NCBI GenBank assembly: GCA_012035435.1
Contig: JAAUPH010000039.1
Coordinates: forward strand, 1-12,618
DNA from: Sphingopyxis sp.
GTDB lineage: Bacteria; Pseudomonadota; Alphaproteobacteria; Sphingomonadales; Sphingomonadaceae
Direction of reading: 5' to 3'
Length of the DNA stretch: 12,618 nucleotides
Shown here piece after piece: positions 1 to 6,820 of the stretch. Each line of letters begins with the position of its first letter. The stretch's first letter is position 1. The translations under genes were made by a program, and so were the position numbers. The notes below the pieces were generated by a model that worked only from the letters and a program-made list of their open reading frames with translations, was not told where the DNA came from and did no database searches.

Positions 1-412
1 GCCATAAAACAAGATCGCCGGACGCAGACTTCACAATAGCGAGCGAGGAATTGGAGTATTCGCCGATCGACACGCATCCGCCGCCGGTCTCGCGGTTGCA
101 CAACGCCAGCACTTCGGGATCGGCGCGACCCTTTTGTGTCCAGCCACCTCCGAACCATACGTCGTCATAGTCCGGATGCCAGGCGATATTCGCATAGTCG
201 ACCAAGGGCGCCGACGGCGCAGCCGGTGCGTTGCCGACTTGTCTAGCAACGCACAGCGGCACAGTGACCGATCCCTGCATAGTGGTGCCCACCTGCTGTT
301 CATTCGGCCCGCCAGAGCATGGAAAAGTCGTTTGTGCCCTTATTTGCTGCGGCATCATGGCCAAACAGCCCGCCGATGCCAAAATAGCAACCGATATGAA
401 CTTTGATTTCAT
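1..412 (-). CDS. S2: exported DUF4189-like protein, 3' end beyond the window
   Basis: The reading frame is open from ATG 412 to the window edge (137 codons) and is cut there, so the C-terminus is unseen. It starts MKSKF like S1 and has a signal peptide (residues 1 to about 26, ending near RAQ). A short linker is followed by a DUF4189-like module at about residues 72-137: ANIAWHPDYDDVW, then a Cys followed by GGGC. This matches the S1 and S3 pattern of an A-x-H start, VW, then C-x(n)-G-G-G-C. The start is supported by AGGAG six bases upstream, and the ATG overlaps the TGA of the preceding L remnant (ATGA). The biochemical role of DUF4189 modules is not known to me; the paired cysteines suggest disulfides in the periplasm or outside the cell. 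It is the last visible gene of the minus-strand operon. Confidence 0.8.
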   Translation of the reverse strand, partial: MKSKFISVAILASAGCLAMMPQQIRAQTTFPCSGGPNEQQVGTTMQGSVTVPLCVARQVGNAPAAPSAPLVDYANIAWHPDYDDVWFGGGWTQKGRADPEVLALCNRETGGGCVSIGEYSNSSLAIVKSASGDLVLW

Positions 413-500
413 TGTACACTCCTGCTTCGGGTGATCAGCAGCGCGCCTTTCATTTGGTCGAGGTCGTAAACGCTCACGATATAATCGTTCGTTGATTGGA
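401..500. repeat. Direct repeat copy 1 (L end / S start junction)
   Basis: About 100 bp that is colinear without gaps with 1423-1522, at a 1022-bp offset. The most similar stretches are CTTTGATTTCATTGTAC (identical over 17 bases at 401-417 and 1423-1439) and AGGTCGTAAACGC. It covers the end of an L-type gene and the first codons of an S-type gene, and records a tandem duplication of the L-S unit. Confidence 0.75.
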
Positions 501-510
501 TGGCATGCCA
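409..510 (-). pseudogene. C-terminal remnant of a second L-type DUF4189 gene
   Basis: Between the end of S1 and the start of S2, one frame reads WHAIQSTNDYIVSVYDLDQM and ends in VQ followed by TGA. This aligns with the frame-restored C-terminus of L (IQATKDEVIGVYDLGQM, also ending VQ-TGA) and with the end of the first repeat of L (AHAIQEIAVGMYDL). No start codon or upstream body exists; the piece is joined directly behind the S1 stop at 515. It is best read as what is left after a duplicated L gene was deleted. Its TGA still overlaps the S2 ATG, exactly as L overlaps S1. Confidence 0.75.
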
Positions 511-514
511 TCTG

Positions 515-751
515 TCACTGAGCTGCTGCCGTCGTCACGCCTGTCTTGAAGTCATGGACAAAAAGCCCAGGCTTGCGAGCATCAAACTGTGCTTCGATGG
601 AGCATTTGGCTTTGAATTTGGCGCAGTCGGCTTTCGCCGCCTTGATCGCGCGTTTGGCGCTCGTTCCCCGTGTGGTTGTGTGGTCGACTGGCGTGCCGGG
701 CCGGTATACGCGATCAAAAAGCAACAATGGTCCCATTCGCAGGTGCCCGAA
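515..751 (-). other. Displaced C-terminal coding part of S1 (-1 frame)
   Basis: This -1 frame encodes LLLFDRVYR, then AKRAIKAAKADCAKFKAKC and the terminal PGLFVHDFKTG before TGA 515-517. The same elements (AFYR, a helix ending in Cys, PGLF-x-HD-x-KTG) occur in S3 or L, so it is the lost end of S1 rather than a separate gene. The frame stays open upstream to 964, but that part is only a shadow of S1. Confidence 0.75.
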
Positions 752-1434
752 AATACTACGCAGTTTTTGCCGGGATGGGCCTGTTGGCACGCGGCCATTG
801 CAGCGTCCATGGCGCTCTGAAACGTCCGGTGACCGGTAGCAACCCAAACACGGCTGTCGAAGGCCTTGGATTCGGGTGACGGCCAGGCCGCCACCCCATA
901 AAGATTGCGCACCTCGGGCCCAGGCAGATATTCGCGAGTACTGGCCGGCAATTTCTTGAACCACTCACATGGCAAAGCATCTTCTTTGCGGCAACTATCC
1001 ATCAAATCTGTGCGTGCCTTTTCGCCTTTGTATGTGACGTGGGTCCAAAGAATACCAGAGGAGTCCCTGAATAATTCGAGAGCGGTGTTTTTATAGTTGC
1101 CACTTCTACAGCCTCCCCCCATCGCCTGATTGCATGCTGCAAGCGCGCGTGCCTCGGCCGCCTCATAGTGCTCGTGATTCCCAACCACCCAAACATCCGA
1201 TGCATCGTCATGAATTGCATAGCCAGCATGCGTATCGCTGGGCAGCGGTGGGGGCGCTGAAGACGTCGGCGGCCCTCCGGGACAAAGGGGAACCGGCGGG
1301 ATAGGCGTATTGTCCCATCCGATTGGCGTTTCGCCGGGACCACAAACGCGCAGCTGCGCGTTTGCTTGCTGAGGAGACGCTGCCGACCAGCCGATCCACG
1401 CGGTCAGAGCCAGAACTAAAAACTTTGATTTCAT
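535..1434 (-). CDS. S1: exported DUF4189-like protein, frame broken near residue 228
   Basis: As read, 299 aa. A signal peptide (1 to about 27, cut near ANA) is followed by a Pro-rich linker (about 44-65) and two DUF4189-like modules. Module 1 (about 69-160) has GYAIHDDASDVWVVG and C101...GGGC109; module 2 (about 178 on) has GVAAWPSPE, VWVATGHRTFQSA and C216...C225. After Phe228 the frame runs into Arg/Pro-rich sequence unlike any relative. The -1 frame instead continues the family pattern to TGA 515 and ends PGLFVHDFKTG, matching PGLFLHDYKTG at the end of S3. Reading one base twice (or one missing base) would give a 306-aa protein. The break lies at about 715-765, best at the T4 run 753-750. 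The start overlaps the restored L stop (ATGA), which suggests translational coupling. Function unknown; probably periplasmic. Confidence 0.75.
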   Translation of the reverse strand: MKSKFLVLALTAWIGWSAASPQQANAQLRVCGPGETPIGWDNTPIPPVPLCPGGPPTSSAPPPLPSDTHAGYAIHDDASDVWVVGNHEHYEAAEARALAACNQAMGGGCRSGNYKNTALELFRDSSGILWTHVTYKGEKARTDLMDSCRKEDALPCEWFKKLPASTREYLPGPEVRNLYGVAAWPSPESKAFDSRVWVATGHRTFQSAMDAAMAACQQAHPGKNCVVFSGTCEWDHCCFLIAYTGPARQSTTQPHGERAPNARSRRRKPTAPNSKPNAPSKHSLMLASLGFLSMTSRQA

Positions 1435-1522
1435 TGTACTTTCCCGTTTTCATCGTTCAGCGGCACGCCTTCCATTTGGCCAAGGTCGTAAACGCCAATG
1501 ACCTCGTCTTTCGTTGCTTGGA
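1423..1522. repeat. Direct repeat copy 2 (L end / S start junction)
   Basis: Partner of 401-500. Here both neighbours (L upstream, S1 downstream) are still present, so this copy preserves the ancestral arrangement. The match is imperfect outside the 17-base identical core, so the duplication is not recent. Confidence 0.75.
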
Positions 1523-1670
1523 TGCCAACGATTTCGCAGGTCGTGCCGGTCGCTGTGCACTCGGCGTGAACATCGCCAATTGCCTCTTGCGCCCCCAAAT
1601 TGACCATTAAACCGCCGGTTTTTCGGTTGGAATCGCGATAAAAGGCAAGCTGCGTCTCCCCGCTGGTCGA
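1431..1670 (-). other. Displaced C-terminal coding part of L (-1 frame)
   Basis: Downstream of the T6 run at 1675-1670, the -1 frame encodes LAFYRDSNRKTGGL, a helix ending AEC, CEIVGIQATKDEVIGVYDL and a VQ end. Residue by residue this fits the end of unit 1 (IAFYRSSNNKKGGF and following). Its TGA (1433-1431) overlaps the S1 ATG (1434-1432) by four bases. That is the usual spacing in this operon and supports this frame as the genuine end of L. Confidence 0.8.
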
Positions 1671-3130
1671 AAAAATCTGCAAGCATCTTTCCCCAGCTCG
1701 GCTATGCACGGCTCCATCGCTTTGCTGATGGCATCCTTCCAGCTCGCTTGGCCGAGCGCGATCCAGAAACGCCGGTCTGCGTCTGGATTGCCATTTTCAA
1801 TTCCCGTTTTGTCGGTGGCAATCGCGCCATATTTCCGCAGTTCGAGCGTTTCCGGTTCGTAGACGCCTGTTTTGGTCAAATCGAACTGGCGGATTTGCCC
1901 GCAAGGACGTTTATGTTGAGGAATGCATTGGGCCTGCAAATTGGCTAATGATTCCTCTGCGGATAGTCCAATGCCTTGTCCATAACCGCCATCAACACCT
2001 CGCCCGATCGTAAGATGTGGGGCCGAAAAGGCTAAGATGGACTCATCGCAACCCGCGCCCGTGGCTTTTCGACAAAGAGTGACCGCTTCATGTACAAGCG
2101 CCTCTATCGCGCCTTTGCCTGTGACGATCCATCTACCCAGATAAGCTGAATTTTCGACGATGGCAGCGTGGCCAAAATTGTCATCCTGCCCTGACAATTT
2201 GGTATGCGCGACATGTGGTCGGAATCCTTGTCGTCGGCCTTCTGCGGAGAGATCATACATGCCGACAGCGATTTCCTGGATGGCATGAGCTGCAACAATA
2301 TCGCATTTCATGCCATCGGCCTTACATTCTGAATTGACGGCGGAAATCGCATCTTCGGCGCTGTAACCAGCCTTAAAACCACCCTTTTTATTATTTGAAC
2401 TACGATAGAATGCGATATGGAATGGCCCAGTTGCATGAAAATATTGGCAGGCGTCGGCGCCCAGTACAGCTTTGCAGGGCTCCATCGCCTTATTGAACGC
2501 GTCAACTACGCTCGGTTGCCCAAATGCGATCCAAAACCGAGGATCCGTATCGGCATTTCCATTTTCGATACGCGACTTGCCGACCGCAATTGTGGCATAT
2601 TTGCGAGGCTGCAAATTTTCCGGAGCGTAGATCCCGGACTGCTGCAAATCGAACTGGCGCACCTGTGTGCACTGCCGATTCTGATGCTTGGTGCAAAGCG
2701 CCTCCAAAGTCGCCATTGCCTCCCCGGACGATGCGCCAAGACCCCACAAATAGGTGCCATCGACAGCCAATCCGACAGCTAAATTTACAGCTGATGCAGC
2801 CTGAATAGACTTTGAGCATTCTGCGCCTGTGGCTTTTTGGCAGCGAGTAACCGCATCAAGTACAATCGCTTCGATATCCCCTTTGCCAGTGACGATCCAC
2901 TGGCCAAGATAGGCGGGGCTATCGACCAAAGCGACGTGGCCGAAATTGTCATCATCGCCGGGCATTTTGGTATATGTCACGGAAGGTCTATTGTCTGTTG
3001 CGGATTCTGTACCAGCCTGTGCCAACGCTTCTGCAGCCATACAATTTGCCAATGCCGCTGCCACGGCGATTTGCGCGCGCAACCATGGCTTGACCAGTAA
3101 CATTAAAATATTCCGTGTTGTAATTATCAA
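1607..3130 (-). CDS. L: exported protein with tandemly duplicated DUF4189-like units, frame broken at residue 487
   Basis: As read, 507 aa. The best start is TTG 3130, which overlaps the S3 stop (TTGA) and follows an AGAGGAA ribosome site. ATG 3103 (residue 10) is an alternative with a poorer site. After a signal peptide (to about 38) come two colinear units, 52-298 and 308 to the end, offset by exactly 256 residues: DDNFGH 60/316, WIVTGKG 78/334, IENGN 188/444, AMEPC 215/471, DAC 226/482. Each unit holds two DUF4189-like modules with Cys pairs. In unit 2 the frame breaks at AGA TTT TTT CGA. The -1 frame restores STSGETQLAFYRDSN, matching unit 1, and runs to TGA 1431, giving 566 aa. Role unknown; cysteine-rich and probably periplasmic or secreted. 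Confidence 0.78.
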   Translation of the reverse strand: MIITTRNILMLLVKPWLRAQIAVAAALANCMAAEALAQAGTESATDNRPSVTYTKMPGDDDNFGHVALVDSPAYLGQWIVTGKGDIEAIVLDAVTRCQKATGAECSKSIQAASAVNLAVGLAVDGTYLWGLGASSGEAMATLEALCTKHQNRQCTQVRQFDLQQSGIYAPENLQPRKYATIAVGKSRIENGNADTDPRFWIAFGQPSVVDAFNKAMEPCKAVLGADACQYFHATGPFHIAFYRSSNNKKGGFKAGYSAEDAISAVNSECKADGMKCDIVAAHAIQEIAVGMYDLSAEGRRQGFRPHVAHTKLSGQDDNFGHAAIVENSAYLGRWIVTGKGAIEALVHEAVTLCRKATGAGCDESILAFSAPHLTIGRGVDGGYGQGIGLSAEESLANLQAQCIPQHKRPCGQIRQFDLTKTGVYEPETLELRKYGAIATDKTGIENGNPDADRRFWIALGQASWKDAISKAMEPCIAELGKDACRFFRPAGRRSLPFIAIPTEKPAV

Positions 3131-3933
3131 ATCGCCGTTCCTCTGCCCGTTTTATAATCATGCAGAAACAAACCGGGAGTGCGGCTGGAATATACGGTTT
3201 GCAGCCGACATTCTTTGCTCAAGTCGACCTTGCAGTTAAGCAGCGCCAGGGCCTTAGCGCGGTCTTTACTGCTCTCTGCAACAACACCTAAACGACCTTC
3301 ATCGGCCCGAAAGGTCTGCAGTACACCGTTCGAAACATTGACGGCCGTGTCGCATTCGCGACCTACAACTTGGGCTTGGCAGGCAGCAAGAGCGGCATCT
3401 TGTGCCGCCTGAAATGTCGAATGTCCCGTTGCGATCCAGACTCGTAAGTCGGTTTCCCCGGGTTTAAGCCGCAGCCAGGCTGCTGACGCAGTTATTCGGC
3501 GGTTCCTAGCAAGATTGGGAACATGTTTTTTGGCTCGTGCCGAAATGCGCAGCATTATTTCACAGGGCAGTTGTCGCTGTTTGTCACATCCGGTCCTGGC
3601 CTCGGCGAGTGCCCCCCGCTCAGTGGCAGCGTCGCTGACCTTCAGCAATCCCTCATTGTTACGGCTGATGACGATATGGCCCATCGTCCAGCTGTAAATC
3701 GTACACCCAGATCCCATTGCTTTGGTGCAGGCATCGAGCGCAGCCTTCTTCACAAACTGCTCGCCGCCAAGGCCGGCAACACCGCCAACTACCCAGGCAT
3801 CAAGCACGTCCGGATGTATTGCTACAGCTGCCTTGCGAATTGGGACAGCTTCTCCGCATGCTGGGGTTAGAGCAAGCAGCATAGTCGAAGGCAAAACGGC
3901 TATCAGCCCGACACATCGTACTACCCGCACCAT
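3127..3933 (-). CDS. S3: exported DUF4189-like protein
   Basis: 268 aa and intact. A signal peptide (1 to about 27, ACGEA) precedes two DUF4189-like modules. Module 1 (about 35-128) has AVAIHPDVLDAWVVGG and C69...GSGC77; module 2 (about 148-245) has ASAAWLRLK, VWIATGHSTFQAA and C185...C194. The tail PGLFLHDYKTG (253-263) is shared with S1. Being unbroken, it is the template showing where S1 loses its frame. ATG 3933 lies three bases after the upstream stop, with a G-rich stretch before it. Its stop overlaps the TTG of L. Function unknown; probably periplasmic with disulfides. It is more diverged from S1 at the N-terminus than in the modules. Confidence 0.85.
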   Translation of the reverse strand: MVRVVRCVGLIAVLPSTMLLALTPACGEAVPIRKAAVAIHPDVLDAWVVGGVAGLGGEQFVKKAALDACTKAMGSGCTIYSWTMGHIVISRNNEGLLKVSDAATERGALAEARTGCDKQRQLPCEIMLRISARAKKHVPNLARNRRITASAAWLRLKPGETDLRVWIATGHSTFQAAQDAALAACQAQVVGRECDTAVNVSNGVLQTFRADEGRLGVVAESSKDRAKALALLNCKVDLSKECRLQTVYSSRTPGLFLHDYKTGRGTAI

Positions 3934-3936
3934 TGA

Positions 3937-4536
3937 TCATTGCCCCCACAGGAAGCGACGAACAAAATCGACGGCATCGACCGGGCGGACATAATCGCCA
4001 ACCCACGCCATTTCGTGGGCGAGCGGGCGGAGGCGGACTTTCTTGTCACAGCTGGCAGTTATGACCCTTTCCATGAAGGTCCCCTTCCAGTCCGCCCAGC
4101 CGCCAAATTCATCCGCATACCCAAATTCGCCATCGAAGCCGAGACCGAAGCTAGTCGGGCGCGACCGCATCTGTCGTTTCTTGCAATCGACTTCGAAGCT
4201 CTGAAGGATGAAATCGTTGGTCCCTTGCGCGCCCAAAGGTTTTGTTCTCGTGCTTTCGTCAATCATCAGCACGTCGGTGAAGACAATGTTCTTGCGCCTG
4301 CCATCGCTCTGATCCTTAAGATCGAGTAGCCAAAGCCTTCGGCCCGATTTTTCGTCACCGCCAAAGAACAGATACCAGCAGCGCGTCATGGAGACAGGCT
4401 TGCAATCGCGGATGCCCTCAAGAAATATTTCTTGCCGGATCGCCTCTCGCTCTGCGTCGGATACCGTCTGCGCGTTGGCGGGAAGCGATAAAAGAGCTGC
4501 CAGACAGCAGGCAACAGACAACAATGCCCGCGTCAT
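3937..4536 (-). CDS. Exported protein of unknown function, Adhesin_E-like look
   Basis: 199 aa with a clear signal peptide (1-22, cut after ANA). The mature part has four cysteines (CKPVSMTRC early, then SFEVDCKKRQMRSRP and ASCDKK) and many aromatic residues. The strand-Cys-basic segment EVDCKKRQMR resembles the surface-adhesin-E type domain (PF16747), but I call this only as a resemblance. The ATG overlaps the end of the upstream gene (ATGA) and is preceded by GGGAGAGA, so the two genes are probably coupled. It may act in the envelope with its neighbours; no catalytic motif is seen. Confidence 0.8.
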   Translation of the reverse strand: MTRALLSVACCLAALLSLPANAQTVSDAEREAIRQEIFLEGIRDCKPVSMTRCWYLFFGGDEKSGRRLWLLDLKDQSDGRRKNIVFTDVLMIDESTRTKPLGAQGTNDFILQSFEVDCKKRQMRSRPTSFGLGFDGEFGYADEFGGWADWKGTFMERVITASCDKKVRLRPLAHEMAWVGDYVRPVDAVDFVRRFLWGQ

Positions 4537-5261
4537 TCGATCTCTCCCAAGTTGGTCACGGGTGTATCGCTGCGGACCTCGACCACTTTCACGATGTAGT
4601 GCTTCAAATCGGAAATCGCCTTGTCATACCGATAGATCGGAGAGGTGACGGAGGTTGACGATGTCGGCACAAATCCAATCTGCTGCCCGCCCTGAAACAC
4701 CGGGAACCCTTGGGTTGTCGTTTCGGTGCGGGTCCTGCCCGTGTCCTCCTTAATCGTGACCGCTGCCTGATATGGCACTTCGGTCAAGAGCATGTAGCGC
4801 CCCGGTTTAAGGCCGCGGAATAGGAAACTGCCATCGTTCCTCGTGAAGGTACGGGCATTGTATCGCTGCGCTGCACCGCTCTCTGTTAGCAGGAACTGCC
4901 GCGTTAGCGCGATGCTGCCATTTCCCTTTGCGAACGCCGCTGCAACTTTGTCTGACCAGGGCAGCAAATACACGAGCTCATTGCCGGCATAGACGCGCTC
5001 GGTGCGCGATTTGGGCTTCTTCTTCTTCCCTTTCACATCTGTCTGCGGCAGCGAATAGCGGGTGGCACCTGGACGCCCGGTAAGGCTGTGCGGGCCGAAT
5101 TCCATTAACGCCCGTGCCTGCACGACGTCGGGATCGTTGCAACCTGACTGATATTCCTGGCCAGCGGGACAAGCCGATGCGGGCTGGGCGACCAGCAGTG
5201 CAGTTATCGACAAAGATGCCCACAGCAGAAGCCTGGGCCCGCAATAAGGCCTGGTTTTCAT
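4533..5261 (-). CDS. Exported protein with carboxypeptidase-regulatory-like domain; first gene of the minus operon
   Basis: 242 aa from ATG 5261, chosen because AAAGGAG lies five bases upstream; the ATG at 5276 overlaps that site and has none of its own. The signal peptide ends at about residue 30 (QPASA-C). A Cys at the cut could also allow lipidation, though the box is not classic. A basic patch (KGKKKKPKSRTER, about 77-88) and AGNELVYLLP (about 92-101) precede NDGSFLFRGLKPGRYML (about 142-158). These are hallmarks of the Ig-like fold in carboxypeptidase-regulatory or prealbumin-like domains, which usually bind or stabilise rather than catalyse. The family guess rests on the G-x-F-x-F-x-x-L-x-P-G-x-Y motif. 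It heads the operon. Confidence 0.82.
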   Translation of the reverse strand: MKTRPYCGPRLLLWASLSITALLVAQPASACPAGQEYQSGCNDPDVVQARALMEFGPHSLTGRPGATRYSLPQTDVKGKKKKPKSRTERVYAGNELVYLLPWSDKVAAAFAKGNGSIALTRQFLLTESGAAQRYNARTFTRNDGSFLFRGLKPGRYMLLTEVPYQAAVTIKEDTGRTRTETTTQGFPVFQGGQQIGFVPTSSTSVTSPIYRYDKAISDLKHYIVKVVEVRSDTPVTNLGEIE

Positions 5262-5266
5262 TCGCA

Positions 5267-5273
5267 CTCCTTT
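5267..5273 (-). promoter_or_regulatory. Ribosome binding site fixing the start at 5261
   Basis: AAAGGAG reads on the minus strand five bases before ATG 5261. It lies directly after the in-frame ATG 5276, so that upstream ATG cannot use it. This decides the start of the 242-aa protein. Confidence 0.75.
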
Positions 5274-5466
5274 CATCGACGGCTACTATGCGCAGCTTTC
5301 TGAACCCGAAGTTCGCTGCGGCTGCCTCAGGCAATTTGGGCTTGAGAATAAGGCGGATAGGCCAGCCATGCTGCATCGAAAAATGAACTAGTGCGTCGTT
5401 TCAGGTGATTTTTCGGCGATGCGTTGTCGTTATGTGGCGTAACATTAAGCTCGGAGCGAAATCGGG
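5274..5466. other. Divergent intergenic region between the two operons
   Basis: About 190 bases separate the minus operon (start 5261) from the plus operon (start 5467). Both promoters should lie here. I found no convincing -35/-10 pair, palindrome or hairpin terminator on either strand, so the promoters cannot be placed. Confidence 0.5.
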
Positions 5467-5936
5467 ATGTTGTCTTATCAACGAACAGCAAATCGGCACC
5501 TGTCGCCATATGTTGCGCTTGCGGCAATGGCGGTGTTGGCCAGTATGAGTTCCTCTGTTGCTGCCAAGGGCGTCAACGCGGAGGAGGGTCGATCGGATTC
5601 CGGAACTGTATGAAAGCGGCTGGCGGCATAACTTCCGAAATGCGTGCCTGCCTTCACGCCGAATATGGGCTGCTCGATCGGCAAATCAACATCACCTATA
5701 AATCGACAATGAAGCAGTTGAAGACAGCGCACTTGCAGGGGCGTTTGGTGGATTCGCAGCGCGTGTTCATATGGCGGCGGGATTATGATTGCCGCGCCAA
5801 AGCTGACCAATCTGGTGCCAAGGGGGGAACAGCATGGGACCTAATCTACGACGACTGCCGTGTAGTGATGGTGCGTAAGCGCATTGCCTGGCTGAAAAAA
5901 GTGCCCGCCAATCCCGGGTATCTGACCAAGGTTTAG
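5467..5936 (+). CDS. Exported LprI/DUF1311-like protein, frame broken near residue 40
   Basis: The C-terminal part (about 5601-5936) has the LprI/DUF1311 pattern: FRNCMKAAGG, RACLHAEYGLLDRQIN, TYK, a D-x-QR-x-F-x-W-RRDYDC segment, GGTAWDL, a Cys, and R-x-x-WL near the end. Members include lysozyme inhibitors of the periplasm. In that frame the region upstream (5424-5585) is not a signal peptide. The other frame, from ATG 5467, gives a perfect one (HLSPYVALAAMAVLASM, then SVAAKG) but stops at 5616. Joining the two needs one extra base, best in the GGG at 5586-5588, and yields 156 aa. First gene of the plus operon. Reading 5424-5936 alone would give a 170-aa protein without export signal. Lysozyme inhibition is inferred from the family only. 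Confidence 0.7.
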
Positions 5937-5940
5937 AATA

Positions 5941-6444
5941 GTGAGCTCGTGGATCAGCCGATCTGTTAATGTGATTGTTGCATTGGTTGGCCTGGCAACC
6001 ACCTGCAATGCCCATTCAAGCATCGTTTTTGAAGACCCCGCTGCGAAGGGAAGCTTGACGGCATTCGACACGGTCGCAATTCCGCTGGCCTTCCACGGGA
6101 ACTGGGCCGACAAGATTGAAAATTGCTACGCGGTTTCGGATCGTGGACGGCAGGTCAGCATTGCCCCGATTGCCATCGGCTTCGCACCGGTGCTGAAGGT
6201 CGAAGGGTATAGCGACCATCCAGCCATCTTTGTGATGCTGCAATCGGGAGGAGGCGATCCTCAGCGGGTCGCCTTGGACATCGCGCTCGATGGAGAGCAC
6301 ATAAGCCTTATGGCTGCCGGGAGAGATGTAGCCGACATACTGGTCCGCTGCCCGCCGCCACCGGCCCATACACCCGCGACAAACATTGTCGATGCCGGAT
6401 GGCTGGAACAGGCCGACGGCTGCCTGTCGTTCCCGATATTTTGA
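5941..6444 (+). CDS. Exported protein of unknown function, N-terminal part (frame break at 6432-6442)
   Basis: GTG start four bases after the LprI-like stop, with AAGG about ten bases upstream. The signal peptide covers 1 to about 24 (VIVALVGLATTCNA). The mature part has VAIPLAFHGNWADKIENCY, with a Cys and a following basic or polar segment, then RGRQVSIAPIAIGF. This is a layout I associate with small secreted hypotheticals of sphingomonads. It stops at TGA 6442 right after DGCLSFPIF, while the next frame continues ELFLEAFLASP, so this is probably the first 167 residues of a 292-aa protein. Function unknown. Confidence 0.7.
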   Translation: MSSWISRSVNVIVALVGLATTCNAHSSIVFEDPAAKGSLTAFDTVAIPLAFHGNWADKIENCYAVSDRGRQVSIAPIAIGFAPVLKVEGYSDHPAIFVMLQSGGGDPQRVALDIALDGEHISLMAAGRDVADILVRCPPPPAHTPATNIVDAGWLEQADGCLSFPIF

Positions 6445-6820
6445 GCTGTTTCTGGAAGCATTCCTTGCATCACCTACGGTACGCAGCAGGTACCTTGCGC
6501 CGCGCATTCTAGTCAGCACGCCGGGTCGCAAACGGTCCGTCCCCAACCACCAATATCTGCGTATCCCGATCCGAATGCTGGATTATATCTATGTGATCAA
6601 CGACGGCAGCCCACGGCCGGAATCGTTGAAAGTGGAAGTCGTTCCCCAAGCCGATGGCGGATACCGGGTAGCATGGGTTCGGGCGACCTATGATGATCGA
6701 GGCGAAGGCGACAGTCCGGGCGAGATTGTGGAAACCTATGGCTTGCCGGGGCAGCTGACTTTTGCGCCGCACGCGGGATGCTGGCGACTGACCGAAGACA
6801 ATATAGGGCCTGATGAATGA
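6434..6820 (+). CDS. C-terminal part of the 5941 gene in the shifted frame
   Basis: This frame reads YFELFLEAFLASPTVRSRY, then LAPRI, RSVPNHQYLRIPIRMLDYIY, and ends GCWRLTEDN before TGA 6820. It has no ribosome site or signal peptide of its own; the nearest ATG (6386) lies inside the upstream reading frame. Removing one base in CCC 6432-6434 or TTTT 6439-6442 joins the halves smoothly. The stop overlaps the next ATG (ATGA at 6817), showing that this frame is the true end. The sequence is strand-rich, looks like a globular exported domain, and has no recognised catalytic motif. Confidence 0.72.
   Translation, partial: RYFELFLEAFLASPTVRSRYLAPRILVSTPGRKRSVPNHQYLRIPIRMLDYIYVINDGSPRPESLKVEVVPQADGGYRVAWVRATYDDRGEGDSPGEIVETYGLPGQLTFAPHAGCWRLTEDNIGPDE

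Noticed and set aside
515..964. Separate gene of 149 codons on the minus strand
   Set aside because: Its upstream half is a shadow of S1; only the part after about 751 matches the family, so it is the displaced end of S1.
5262..5276. ATG 5276 as start of the regulatory-like protein
   Set aside because: It has no ribosome site and overlaps the AAAGGAG that serves ATG 5261.
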